Shown here: one piece after another, positions 36,252-47,764 of the stretch | How the letters are laid out: each line of letters opens with the position of its first letter | Position numbering within the stretch: position 1 is the first letter of the stretch | NCBI GenBank assembly: GCA_007258455.2 | Contig: VDFB02270651.1 | Span: 487,835,074-487,899,073 of the forward strand | Direction of reading: 5' to 3' | Length of the DNA stretch: 64,000 bases | Source of the DNA: Sequoia sempervirens | Lineage: Eukaryota > Streptophyta > Pinopsida > Cupressales > Cupressaceae | Notes under the pieces: generated by a model | The model's input: only the letters and a program-made list of their open reading frames with translations | Told to the model about the DNA's origin: nothing | Databases searched by the model: none | Made by a program: the position numbers and the translations under genes

Positions 36252-37650
36252 ATAGTGTCACAACTTTTGGGAAGAAAACACTACTACTAGGCAGGCTTTT
36301 TCAATGAAAGTGTAGTTCAATTCATGACTTGTTAAAGTTCTACTAATATAGTATATGGCCCTTTCTTTGCCTGTAGAATCCTCTTGTGCTAATAATGCTC
36401 CCAAAGATACTTTTGTTGCTGAAATATAAAGTATGAGTGGCTTTCTTGGAACTGGTGGATTCATGAGATATTGCTTGATCTGATTAAATGTTGCTTCACA
36501 CTTTTCTTCCCATTTGAATGGAACATTTTTATGCAATAGATGTGTAAATGGTAAGCTTTTGTCTTCCAATTGAGCTATAAACCTCCTGATGGATTGTAGA
36601 TGTCCTTGCAGTGATCGAAGCTGACTGATATTTCATGGTGGCGGCATGTCCATTATAGCTTGTACTTTTTCTGGATCTACCTCTATGCCCTTTTTTGAAA
36701 CAATATATCCTAGGAGTTTTCTAGATTTAATGCCGAAGACACATTTCTTTGGATTGAGTCGAACATTAAACTTCTCCCTTCTGATAATTTTTTTTTGACA
36801 AGATTTCTAGATGTTCTTCTCTTGTGTGAGATTTAGCAAGGAGATCATTGGCATAATCTTCCATGAATGTATGCATCATATCATGAAAAATTGTTGTCAT
36901 TGCCCATTGGTATGTAGCTCCTACATTCTTTAACCCAAATGGCATTGCATTCCAGCAATAAGTACCCCAAGGGCATGTGAACGCTATTTTAACTTGATCC
37001 TCTGATGCAATCTTTATCTGGTTGTATCCTGAAAATCCATCCATTAATGAATACATTGCATGGCTAGCAGCCAAATCAACAATGATATCTATATTTGGCA
37101 AAGGGAAGTCATCTTTGGGACATGCTTTGTTCAGATCTCTGAAATCTATACAAATTCTAATCCTTCTGTCTGGCTTTGAAATAGGTACAATATTGGAGAT
37201 CCATTTTGCATAGTCAATAGACCAAATGAATCCAACATCTAAAAGCTTCTTTAACTCTTCTTTAACCAATAATGCAACATGTGGATGCATTTTTCTAAGC
37301 TTTTGCTTCATAGGTTTTGCCCCTGTGTTTATAGATAAATGATGCATTATCAGATTAGGATCTAACCCTGGCATATCGACATATGACCAAGCAAAGTTGA
37401 TTTGATTATTTTTCAAGAACTCTGTGAATTTCAATACTTCTTCCACTGTTAATGATGCTACAAGTTGCAAGATCTTTGGTTGCTCTTTTGTACCTATGTC
37501 GATTGATTTTTTTGGCTCAATCAAAACAGAAGATCTTTCTTGATAATGTTTAGGAAGAGTGTCAAGTTTCTCATCCTTCAGTGCCTCAAAGAGGTTTTCA
37601 CCGTCGGATTCGCTCTTTATTTTTCTCTTGTTGTGATCTACCACTGCCAT
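36252..37650 (-). pseudogene. pol: Ogre-like reverse transcriptase and first RNase H
   Basis: The frame 37650-36766 contains the RT entry (HHLSINTGAKPMKQKLRKMHP), WISNIVPISKPDRRIRICIDFRDLNKACPKDDFPLP, MDGFSGYNQIKIA and YCWNAMPFGLKNVGATYQ. The catalytic box reads EDYANDLLAKS; the usual YVDD is YAND, so the first catalytic Asp is Asn and the copy is dead. A frame change follows near 36770. The connection and RNase H lie at about 36760-36258 (LPFTHLLHKNVPFKWEEKCEATF, LILYISATKVSLGALLAQED). Confidence 0.88.
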
Positions 37651-38310
37651 TTTTTTATTTTCACCAATAGATCTATCTTTTATTTCATTTATTTTGCGGC
37701 TAAGAGACTTGACACCGTCCCTATCAAAATCTTGAGTATGAAATTATTTGATGAAACAATTGTTTTCTTGATTAGATGGACAAAGAAAATTTATAATATC
37801 CTCATCATCATGAAATATAGGGATATGGATAGGTGTATCATTGTCCCAATCAATAAGTTCTAGATAAACTAAAGGTATGGGATCATTAGGTCGGGTAAGG
37901 TCTTGAGCTATCAAAGTCATGATATGGTTATCATTTGCATGATGGACAAGATCTATAATGGAATTTTCCTATCGATTAGCAATCTCATTAGAATCTGAAT
38001 CATCCTCACTTGAGTCATCGTCATATGATGGTTCAAATTCAAGTGATTGTGTTCACAAAATTTCTCCTTGTATGAGAATAGGTACATATTTATGTATGGT
38101 ATCAACTTCTTTGTCTCTCCAAAATTCATCATTATAAATGGTGCCCCATTCATATTCATTAGAATCAGTATCTGAACTATTCTGTAATTGAAAAACTGAC
38201 TCATAAAATTTTTGTAGAGTGACATCTTCATGGAGTTTATCTGAATGTGATTCTCCTTCATGAGTTTGTTGTGCCTACTATGAAGTTGACTCATCTGTAT
38301 CTTTACCATA

Positions 38311-38661
38311 TCAAAGCCTTGTTTTATCTTTTGGATGTATTGAAATAGGTTGAATTGGCTCAATGATTCCTTCTTTTCTTTTGCCTATAGGACCATTTCC
38401 TTCATAGCCCATTCTTTGCATAATGGTATACCCTTTGCCATATTGTTCAATAGGTAACTTGATGTGCAAGAGAGATTCATCATCATCTTTGTATAACCAG
38501 GTTAGGATGTCCCTATCTTTAGCTTCTTCCTCAATAGTGTTAGCTTTAATGAATTGTCCATCAAACTTTGTGATTGGTACAAAATCTTGGGATGTAGAGG
38601 TTGTTGCAATCTTTTGATTTAACAGGGTTGGCTGACCATGTGACCTTGGAGAAGGAGGCAA
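38311..38661 (-). pseudogene. G-patch-like segment between protease and RT
   Basis: A 116-codon open stretch ends with YGKGYTIMQRMGYEGNGPIGK followed by RKEGIIEPI, the Gly-rich G-patch pattern (aromatic, MG-Y-G-G-G-G-K, then G-I/I-PI). It is in frame with the RT segment starting at 37650. G-patch motifs bind RNA or RNA helicases; in betaretroviruses one lies after the protease. The long acidic linker between this segment and RT (about 37660-38300) has several stops. Placement next to protease is seen; function is inferred. Confidence 0.6.
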
Positions 38662-38974
38662 GCTAGAAAGGCATAGCGAATATTCGTCTACTCATTTTTA
38701 TTTTAAATGTAGCTTAGTATCAAGATTCTTTGTCAATTCTTTCAATTGGCTTTATAAATTGAAAGAAGAAACAACAAGAGCCTCCCTATTATGTGGCACA
38801 AAGGCATCCTAAGTTGCTCAGAGATTTAAACAAATTTGGGCGCTATTATAATCAGCTTGTATAGTTATTTCCTATCCATCATATGGAAACTTGAGGCATT
38901 GATGGTATGTTGATGGTATCGCCTACATATCATGAATCCATGGACGACCCAAAAGTATGTTATAGGAAAGATCA

Positions 38975-39368
38975 TGATCTAGAACCTAACAAAAAGTATT
39001 TTCACAATAGGTCCCACTCTGATAGGTAGCATTATTAATCCTTTTGAAGCTCTTTCTTCATCATCATATGCCTTGATAGTTATCTTCCTTCGTGGATCAA
39101 TGGAATTTCCTAATATTCCTAAGGCATGTATTAACTTCAAAGTACAAATGTTTAAACTGGCTCCTCCATCTATTAAGACACATCTAATTCGGTGTTTATG
39201 GATCATGACTTCAAGATAAAGTGATGAATTATGTGGATGTGTCATAGAGGCATCATCATTTTCAGAGAATGAAAGACAAGTGGGGGAAGAAAAATGTCCC
39301 ACCATGGCTTGGAATTTGTTTACATCCAGATCAGTGTCAATAGTTGTGTTTACAAGAGCTTCTTCCAA
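38975..39368 (-). pseudogene. pol: Ogre-like aspartic protease
   Basis: The active site reads CVLIDGGASLNICTL (D-G-G-A rather than D-S-G-A, as is common in the Tat lineage), preceded by LYLEVMIHKHRI and followed by ITIKAYDDEERASKGLIMLPIRVGPI. The domain is open from 39368 to 38979. It lies in a different frame from gag. Confidence 0.8.
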
Positions 39369-39849
39369 AATATTCTTGTGTATGGGAGATATTTTGCGAA
39401 GTTCAAGGATTGAGATTTGAGTTGATGTTTACCTCAATTGATCAACTAGATTATAATGAGTTGGAGGAGGAATAGCTGCCTTAGATGAACTTCCTTTTAA
39501 AACAACCTTTGCTTGTCCTCTCGTAGTCACATTAACTTGTTGATATTCTTGTTTTTCCTTGATTTTGATAACATTAACCTACTGATCATCTGCATAGATG
39601 TGGTGGATTATGTTATCTTCAACATTATTTACACCTTTTGCTTTGGTATCTGATGTTTCCCCTTTTTGATAATTTGGTAAAGGATCTTTGAATGCTTGAT
39701 GATCGTCATTGGTATGATGTCCTTCAATTGTTATAGTGCTGGCCATTGTCAATTAAATCTTGTACTAGATTTCGCAAAGCTTGACAATTATTTGTTCTAT
39801 GACCTTTACATTGATGATAATTGCAATAATACGTGTCATTCCATGATAG

Positions 39850-41247
39850 TGGTTTGAATCATGGCTCATAATCTCTATGGTGGTAAGGTGATGATCTTAT
39901 CACGAGAAGCTCTTTGAGAGCAGACTCAAGAGATTGACCCAAAGAGGTAAAATTCCATCGATTTGAAAAGAATGGAGGTCTAGATGGATTTGATGTTTGA
40001 GTATTGCCAATATTATTATTACCATGATTATCCTTGCTATTTTGATTGATCATGCTTTCTTGATTGGAATTTTGTGCTTGTTGGGTGTTGTTTCCTTGTT
40101 GATTGGTATTTCCTTGTTGATTGTTTCGTGGAGCACTTGATAAGTTGAAGATAGATGATCTTGTTCGTAGATTGTTTGCATCCACTATACCATCATTGAC
40201 AACATTTTTATTTCTATTCCAAAACCTTGTTTTATCATTGGATGAACTTGGATTATCAAGTTTTATTACCCCTCTTTTGATCAAGGCCCCTTTAATGGTA
40301 ATTGTGTTTTTGATCAATTTTTCAAAGTTAGGCGGACAATGAAGATTAAGCCTGTAGCTTAATTCTTGATCTAGGCTATTGATAAAGATATCCATATTTT
40401 CTTTTTCAGGAACATGATGAGAATATCGTGCAAACAATCTTCTCCATCTTTGTAGAAATGTAGTAAAAGGTTCTCCTACCTTTTGTTTCACTTTACAAAG
40501 ATCAAGCATGGTTATCTGATGTTGGATGTTGTAGGAGTATTGTGATATAAACTAATTGATTAACTCCTCAAAGGTTTTGATGGGAGGGGTGATCTTTGAG
40601 AGCCACTCCATGGATTGTGCACCCAAACTTCGTGGAAACAAACACATTAAGTAGGTATCTTCATAAGTGAATTCTAGACTCATATTTCAAAAATCTCTCA
40701 CATGTTCAATGGGGTCAGTTTTCCCATTGTACCTATCAAATTTAGGGATTTTGCAATGTTTTGGAAAAGGGGTCATTTGAAGACTCCTATTAAATGGATA
40801 AGGAGATATGTCATCTAAAACATACTTCTTTGATACACCCCCTTGCATTTCCTTTATTTTCCCTTGTAATTATTTTATTTGTTGAGTAAGGGCACTAAAA
40901 TCATTAGGAGGAGTTTCAAGAATACGTTTAATCCCTTCTATATCAAAATTAGAAGGTAACTTAGCTCCTTGATTAGCTAATGAAAGGAAATATCTTTCCT
41001 TGTTTCACTCTAAAATCCTTTCGACTAAAGTTTGAAATTGGGGATCTTTCTCTATTTCTTGAAGTTTTTCTTCTATTATCTCTTCAGTATGAAATGGATT
41101 CTCTTCTCTCTCACTATTATCACCCATTTTGTTTGTGGAACTTTCTGCTTCGTCTTTTTCTATGTACTTTTGAGATCTTGTTACAAAAGGCATAAGCTTT
41201 GTCCAAAATTTTACTAACTTTTGATCAAAAGAAATGAAATAGTGCAA
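39850..41247 (-). pseudogene. gag: Ogre-like gag
   Basis: Two open parts of one frame (41247-41005 and 40509-39859) with an intervening part broken by stops form a Gag. The N-terminus is charged (SREKYIEKDEAE-like, then LPSNFDIEGIKRIL). The retrotransposon gag domain spans about 40720-40330 (KFDRYNGKTDPIEHVRDF, SLGAQSMEWLSKI, VGEPFTTFLQRWRRLFARY). The C-terminal part is rich in Asn and Gln (about 40140-40000). Just downstream the zinc-finger-like CNYHQCKGHRTNNCQ (about 39835-39790) is readable past a stop. Confidence 0.82.
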
Positions 41248-41989
41248 TTTTTGATGGATATGAAAGTCAAGATAGAATGAAAATTCTATGACTTGAAAGA
41301 TTTCTAGTCTTTAGCTCGTGTTTTCCCTAATTGAAAGGATGAAAATCCTGTTGGCGGGAATTTAAGCAAAAGATCAAGAAAGAGAATGATTTTTCACTTT
41401 GTAGAATTTTGATCGTAGCTTTGTAAAAAAAAATGGATTTGTGATAGATGCCTAATGTGATTGAGTTCTCTATTGCAAAAATTGATTTGGAAAAGTAGAA
41501 TATACAATTGCAGGTTGGGTTATATAAGAAGAATGAATATGCTGACTATGGTTATGCCTTTGAGAAAGGGCTCTTCTTTGAAAGAAAGTTTGTGAGTATA
41601 ATGGCTCTACAACATAATCGTCAGTGAAACCCCTAAAAAAATTGTGATATCGATGGATAAATTTTCTATGTTCAAGTAAAACTTTTCGACTTTGGTACAA
41701 GAATCATCTTTTCTTCAATAGTTTCTTGTAGCTAAGTGGTTGCTTTGGATTTTTTATTTGTTTGAGAATAGACTTCTTAACAAAGGTTGTAGATTTCCAA
41801 TCCCTTAACATGTGAGTAATCAATGTAATTGTGAGTTTTGGATGATCTTTACTAAATTAATGTTTTGAAAACACATCAAACAAATTGTAGAATAGTTGTT
41901 TTTAAGTCGTATACTAAACATCAAGTGTATGATCAAAATGTTTTTCAAAAATTGTTTTCACAGGATTTACACATGACAAATAGTTCAAC

Positions 41990-42512
41990 CAGACTCACTC
42001 TTAGTACTCAAGTAGGTCACCATAAAAATCAACAGCCCACATCTTAGAATTGCGTCGACTCACATAGCCGTGTCACCCCCAAAGGGGCACCCCTATTTTT
42101 GTCTTTTCCAGGCGCGTACTCAGAGTGACGGAAGTGGATACCAGATCCCCTGAGCAAATGGTCCTTGGCAGTTATATGGTGAGTATCTTGGGGGTAGATT
42201 CTTCCCTCCCCTGCACTGTGATTATTATGATGTTCAAAAATTGACTTCGGTTGGATACTACACTAAGTTCGTAGTAAGGATTTTCGTTCGGTGCGGCAAT
42301 AATAAACTCCCTCAGGAGACCTCCCAACCTTTAGAACAAAGGCTTTGGGGATGGTTATCTTGCACACTACCGGAAAAAGAGGGCTTCCCAAGATTCGCTT
42401 TAAATTTTATAGTGGGGCAGAATAGCCTGGCTTTGGCTAGAACCCACTTGAGTCATTCCTCTTGGGTGAGTACTTTTTCCCACAAGAGCAGGCTCTCTAA
42501 AAGGTTTTAAGA
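41990..42512 (-). other. 5' leader block of the Ogre-like element
   Basis: This non-coding block is richer in G+C than its surroundings and lies between gag and the repeat array. A similar style of sequence, in the opposite orientation, occurs in the family C leader (about 55310-55800), including a shared phrase around GTGAGTACTTTTTCCCA. Its function is unknown; Ogre leaders are known to hold RNA-level signals and an intron. Confidence 0.4.
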
Positions 42513-42859
42513 AAGCTTAAAATTTCATGAAATAAAATAGATGAGTTTGGCTATTTGATCACCTAGTTAAGGGGAGAGCATAGGCCTATCACTGTTTAAT
42601 CAAAGCAAGCAAGAGTTCAATTTTAAGCCCAAATAAACAATTTTCTATGCTAAGTGAAGATATTGCTTCACAAAAACATGAAGTTCTTTTTAGTCCAAAA
42701 TGGAAAATGAAGTGACTATCCTAGATTGATTCATTTTAAAATCCATGTCTATCCTAGGATTGATTCATTTTTTAATTAAGCTCATACTGGCCGCGGTCAC
42801 GTCGGATCTAGTCAAATCTCTACTTAAATTACAGATTATAGTTTGCAGACTTACAGATT

Positions 42860-43635
42860 CTATAAAAAAATTGCGCTAAAACATATATAAAGGGCGCTAT
42901 GAAATGATGAAAGGGCACTATGAATTGATGAATAGGCACTATGAAATTCTTAACAGGTGCTATGAAATATGTAATCGATGCTATGAAATATGTAATGAGC
43001 GCTATATAATTCTTAATGGGCGCTATGGAATTCTTAATAGGCACTATGGAATATGTAACTGTCGTTGAGAAATATGTAATGGGCGTTGTGAAATATGTAA
43101 TGAGCGCTGTGAAATATGTAATGGGTGCTATGAAATATGGAATGGGCGCTATGAAATATGGAATGGGTGTTGTGAAATATGGAATGAGCGCTATGAAATA
43201 TGTAATGAGCACTATGTAATTCTTAATGGGCACTATGGAATTCTTAATAGGCGCTATGGAATATGTAACTGGGGCTGTGAAATATGTAACCGACCCTGTG
43301 AAATATGTAATGGGTGCTATGAAATATGGAATGGGTGTTGTGAAATATGGAATGGGTGCTATGAAATATGGAACGGGCGTTGTGAAATATGTAACAAGCG
43401 CTATGTAATTCTTAATGGGCGCTATGGAATTATTAATAGGTGCTATGGAATATGTAACTGGCACTGTGAAATATGTAATGGGCACTGTGAAATATGTAAT
43501 GGGCGTTATGAAATATGGAATGGGAGCTGTGAAATATGGAATGGGCGCTATGAAATATGGAATGGGTGCTAAAACATAATTAAAAAGTGCTAAACTTTGT
43601 GTGATATGTGCTAAAACATGTTTGATGTGCTAATT
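42860..43635 (-). repeat. 21-bp keyword array in the Ogre-like leader
   Basis: More than thirty units of 21 bp with the core GGGCGCTATGAAATATG and variants (GGGCACTATGAA, GGTGTTGTGAAATA). Because 21 is a multiple of three, both strands look open; those frames are repeat artefacts. It lies directly downstream of the primer site on the element's own strand. Confidence 0.92.
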
Positions 43636-43696
43636 CACTCTTCTAGCTATAACCTGTCAGAAAATTCTACACAAAGATGTTAAAATTGGGGCATAA

Positions 43697-43714
43697 GCCC
43701 CACGGTGGGCACCA
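43697..43714 (-). other. primer binding site of the Ogre-like element
   Basis: On the minus strand TGGTGCCCACCGTGGGGC starts four bases after the 5' LTR. The TGG start and 18-bp length match a tRNA 3' end; I do not name the tRNA with certainty. Confidence 0.8.
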
Positions 43715-43718
43715 AAAA

Positions 43719-44861
43719 TATGTGTGGGAAATGTTAGTATCAAAACAAAATAATAAAAACAACACACCAATGAAACATTAAACTAAAGAAAGCTAAACAA
43801 AATGAAATCAAAGAGATTTAAACAAAGCTTCTTCAGAACCGTTCCATTGTCCTCTATCTCTAGTGATTTGCTTGAAGCTGCTGCTCTCAGATTGTATAAG
43901 CAAAGCTTCTCAGAATGGCAACCTACAGAATGAGTATGCAAAGGGAGAATACTTCTCTATTCCTATATGTTGATGGAGTGAATGCAGATATACACAGGGG
44001 CTATGGATTATGAACGCTATTGAAACTATGATATGAGATGGATAGGCCATGATATGGAATGTTGATATGCTAAATTATGCTATGCTAAAATATAGAATGC
44101 TATGGATGTTGGAAAGCTAATTGGCTATAGTTTTCCCATATGAAAGCTTCTCTATTTTCAAAGACCCGGCAGTCCCTTTTATAGATTTTCACAGGAAAGA
44201 GCCTAGCTGGCAAAGATCAATGGCTGTGAGATTGTCTTGTAATTTTGAATGGTGAGAGATGAAGAGGTTGAGAGGAAGATGGAAGATGTTGGGAGGTTGG
44301 AGAGAAGAATGGAGATTTGTCTTCAACCCACAGGAACAAGCTTGCTCAGAAACAGAGAAATTAATTTTCTGTTTTGAAGTTTGTTAACAATTGTTGAGGA
44401 TAATCCAAATTAAATAAATAAATTTATTTAATTTTATGTGTGTTTGAGGATTTAAAATATTTTTGAAATATTTGATGTGAAGACTATAGAAGATTCAATT
44501 AAATATTTAGAATATTTAATTGTAAATGAACTTTAGAAGAATTAATTAAATATTTGTAAATATTTAATTGTGAATGGAATATTAGAAAAGAATATTTAAT
44601 CTTTATTTGAATAAAATATTCAAGCCAAGATTATGTGATAATTAATATAAATAAATTGTAATGTTTATTTAATTAATTAAGAAATGGATAAGAAAGTGAT
44701 TAAATAAACTTATTTATTTAATCGTAATAAAAGAATGAACATTATAAATAAATTATTTAGATTTATTTATGCGTAGATTGAATTCAAAGATTTAATTAAA
44801 TATTAAAAATATTTAATTAATTACTAGACTATTGTGATGTGACCATTTTTAGGTGTAGACA
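43719..44861 (-). repeat. 5' LTR of the Ogre-like element
   Basis: It is the counterpart of 28542-29704. On the minus strand it starts TGTCTACACCTAAAAATGG and ends CCCACACATA before the primer site. Confidence 0.93.
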
Positions 44862-44866
44862 CATAC

Positions 44867-45565
44867 TATCCACAAACAGATGGAAAAACTAAAGTGGTGA
44901 ATAGATAATTGGGAAACCTCTTAAGATGCCTTACCAAGGAGCATGGACAAGCTTGGGGTCTGATTTTACCTTAGGCATAATTTTCATATAATGACTCCAT
45001 GAATAGGAGCATTGGAAGGAGTCCTTTTGAAGTAGTATATGGAATACACCCTAGAGGGGTCTATGAACTAAGATATCTACAAGGAGTTGATAGAAGAAGT
45101 GCTCAAGGAGAGGATTTTGTTGTTGCAATTAGGGACATTCATCAACAAGTGAAGGAAACCCTTCAAAAGAATGTGGAGAAGTACAAAGAAAAGGAAAATT
45201 TGAAGAAGAGGGATGTCTAATTCAAGGTTGGAGACTTGGTGATGGCACACTTGAAGAAGGAGAGACTTCCAAAAGGAAAGTATACCAAACTCATGATGGA
45301 GAAGATAGCACCTTAGAAGGTGGTCCACAAGTTTGGCCAAAATGCTTATGAAATAGAGCTACCTCTTGGGGTGGAAGTCTCTCCTATCTTTAACATCTCT
45401 AATTTGTATCCTTTCAAATATTCTGTGAATGCAAATGATGAAGCAAGTACAACAACAATGGAGGATGAAGATTGTGTGAAGGAACTACCACCAAGCCAAC
45501 CTATGATTCTTGAATGTATCCTAGACACCAAGGAGATAAAGAGTACTAGAGGGAAGGTCTACAAG
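44867..45565 (+). pseudogene. pol: element 3 integrase, C-terminal part and start of chromodomain
   Basis: It resumes the integrase split at 28541. The third catalytic block reads YPQTDGKTKVVNR; the Glu of the DDE triad is Lys (AAA for GAA), so this copy could not integrate. FSYNDSMNRSIGRSPFEVVYGIHPRGVYEL and the GPY-like region (VGDLVMAHLKKERLPKGKY, then KFGQNAYEIELPLG) follow. A linker leads to the first half of the chromodomain (ECILDTKEIKSTRGKVYK), which is cut at 45565 by a solo LTR. Confidence 0.85.
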
Positions 45566-46429
45566 TGACGAGGGAGCAAACCCGAGACATAGAATAACAC
45601 TCACAAAGAGAGAATAATTTTTTTTTCAAAAATATGGAACTATTACATGTAGAGGATCACAAATCCTCGAGCTCTATGATACATGCAAATTATAGACTTA
45701 CATAAAATTACCCAAATTCCCTTTCATAGCATGCGAATTGTTTTCCCCAAAAATTTGCCCAAAAATTAGAAACTAGCCCATAAATAGCCCCTTTTTTCCA
45801 TTTGGAGCCAAAAACAACATTTGAGTTATGAGTTTTGGCAGTTTGGCACCAAAAATTACAATTTGAAATTCAAATTAAATTCACATTCAAAAATTAGCAC
45901 ATTTCTAAAATATGCACCAACTTCTGTTAGGCATAACTTTTAATCTAATTGTCAAATCTTCAATGATAATACCTTTTCAGAAAGCTCTCGAAAAGGAGAT
46001 GTTCCACAAATCAGGCTTATGGCTACTACTTTGGAAATTTCACAAATTTTCAGGCCCATCCGGAACCGTTTAGTGCCTCAAAATGGACTTGAAAGGTTTT
46101 TCAGGGCAAAAAGCAGAAACTGGAACTTGAATAACTTTCAAACCATGAGTGATCTTGACCTGATTCTTTCGCCAAAGTGCTTATTTTTCTGTCCTGAACC
46201 TTCCCATAAATTTCTATCTTCCCACACCTTCAAATTCACACCTGCTAAAAATAGCAGTTGAGCAGAAAAAGTAGAAAAGTAGTTTTGAAAGTTGGAAACT
46301 CTTATTCGACGAAAAGGGTATCCAAAAATGCAAAAACATCTACAAATAGAAAACAATAGGAACATAAATGGAAAACATATTTTTGGGTGATGCAAGATTT
46401 CCCTCACACCATTGGATGCTCCTACATCA
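45566..46429 (-). repeat. solo LTR in the chromodomain of element 3
   Basis: 864 bp bounded by TG and CA on the minus strand (TGATGTAGGAGCATCC to CTCCCTCGTCA) and flanked by ACAAG at 45561-45565 and 46430-46434. Removing it and one ACAAG joins KVYK to EYLVKWQGLPKEDATW in frame. Its start resembles the LTR of element 2 (GTAGGAGCATCC, then CATCA.CCAAAAATAT), so the donor was a related chromovirus. No internal sequence is present, so it is a recombination remnant. Confidence 0.9.
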
Positions 46430-46434
46430 ACAAG

Positions 46435-46505
46435 GAATACCTAGTCAAGTGGCAAGGCCTACCTAAAGAGGATGCCACCTGGATGTCTAAAAATGACATC
46501 AAATA
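46435..46505 (+). pseudogene. pol: element 3 chromodomain, second half
   Basis: EYLVKWQGLPKEDATWMSKNDIK then TAG. It completes the chromodomain begun before 45565. The aromatic W-W pattern (VKWQG, ATWMS) of chromovirus chromodomains is present. Confidence 0.8.
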
Positions 46506-47060
46506 GTGTTAGCTCTCAAAAACATAGGTAAGAATACCTCAAAAGGTTTCCAATCTCTTGGTACGTTATAGGGTAACAAACAAGTTCAAAATTGTTTAGA
46601 CCTTCTTCTCTTCAGGTGCTGCTAGACCTAGGTGGGTATACCTATATGGATGAGGTAGACTTGATTTATGCTTATTTCTTTTAAAGTATTTTACCCACAA
46701 TGGTAAATGGGAGTGGATAAATAAAATTTTATTTGGTATAGATTGTATTGCAATATCAAAGCTAAAACCTAATATATTTAGTTTAACATATATAAATAAT
46801 GAGTGAAACTAAAATAATGAGAATGTGGAGACTAAAGCCTTATTGGGTATGCAGAGTCAAAAAGAAATCTAAAATGAGTAACTTCTTTCTAGAAAGTACT
46901 CTAATTGTTGGGAATATATTTGAGTTTATAACTTGTATAAACATGCAAGAATATGATTACCAAGTTCTTCTTAATGATCCAAATGAGATTCCCTAATTAC
47001 TATGATCAACTAAAAGGATTTAATCTTTTCTTGAAAGAACCAATTAATCAACCATATAGA
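46506..47060 (+). other. 3' region of element 3, no gene seen
   Basis: AT-rich sequence after the pol stop. No coding similarity recognised. Confidence 0.4.
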
Positions 47061-47764
47061 TGTTAGAAACCAGGAATCAATTGCTAGACTAAAATACTTC
47101 CACAAGAGAGAGATAATGGTGAGAATGCTTGCTATATCAATATGCAAGATTGATTCATGATTGAATTGATTGATAATGTACAAGATGAGGCTTGCTTATA
47201 AATGCAAGCAAGCACAACCCTAAACCTAACTTGAGCTACAAGTTAGCTCAATTAGATAAGGATAATAAAATGCAAAATAGGACTTAAATAAAAGCCTAAG
47301 TAAACTTATGAAGATGTAATTAAATAGTTAACTACACCAACACCCCCCCATAAGTGCAACTTAGGGAGAAGATTATAATGCAAACTACTATGGGTCCTGG
47401 AAACTAGGCCATGTTAGGTACCCATTTACAAATGAAAATGAAATGAAATATCTCATAAAGAGGAGAAAAGGGGAAAACCCAGTGGGAAGAAAACCCCTCT
47501 CCAAAAGACCCCCCCATAAGAGGGAAGAGATGAGATAATGGTGAGAATGCTTGCTATATCAATATGCAAGATTGATTCATGATTGAATTGATTGATAATG
47601 TACAAGATGAGGCTTGCTTATAAATTCAACCAAGCACAACCCTAAACATAACTTGAGCTACAAGTTAGCTCAATTAGATAAGGATAATAAAATGCAAACT
47701 AGGACTTAAATAAAAGCCTAAGTAAACTTATGAAGATGTAATTAAATAGTTAATTACACCAACA
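47061..47764 (-). mobile_element. 704-bp miniature copia-type element (TRIM-like) with ATAGA duplication
   Basis: A full LTR (47061-47342) and a shorter direct copy (47532-47764, exactly matching the 233 bp from 47110) flank only 189 bp of internal sequence. ATAGA lies on both sides (47056-47060, 47765-47769). On the minus strand the LTR runs TGTTGGTGTAG to GGTTTCTAACA, and the internal part ends in CTTATGGGGGGG, a copia-like polypurine tract directly before the 3' LTR. The 5' LTR lacks its last 49 bp, and no primer site or coding sequence remains, so it is either a TRIM or an internally deleted copia copy. Confidence 0.85.

Larger units (their letters stand above)
28542..44861 (-). mobile_element. 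Tat/Ogre-like Ty3/gypsy element, 16.3 kb, with target duplication
   Basis: Two direct LTRs (28542-29704 and 43719-44861) bracket a minus-strand element. CATAC flanks it on both sides (28537-28541 and 44862-44866), and the integrase of element 3 rejoins across it. On the minus strand the order is 5' LTR, primer site, repeat-rich leader, gag, protease, G-patch-like part, RT, RNase H, archaeal-type RNase H, integrase, 3' region with an opposite-strand ORF, polypurine tract, 3' LTR. The dual RNase H is the hallmark of the Tat lineage. The LTRs differ by about 14 substitutions in the first 300 bp plus a 20-bp gap, counted by eye. Confidence 0.93.

Noticed and set aside
42829..43485. A 218-codon minus-strand frame and plus-strand frames over the same area
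   Set aside because: They arise because the repeat unit is 21 bp, a multiple of three, so all phases without stops stay open. The repeated peptide has no protein similarity.
46019..46407. Short frames on both strands
   Set aside because: They lie wholly within the solo LTR.
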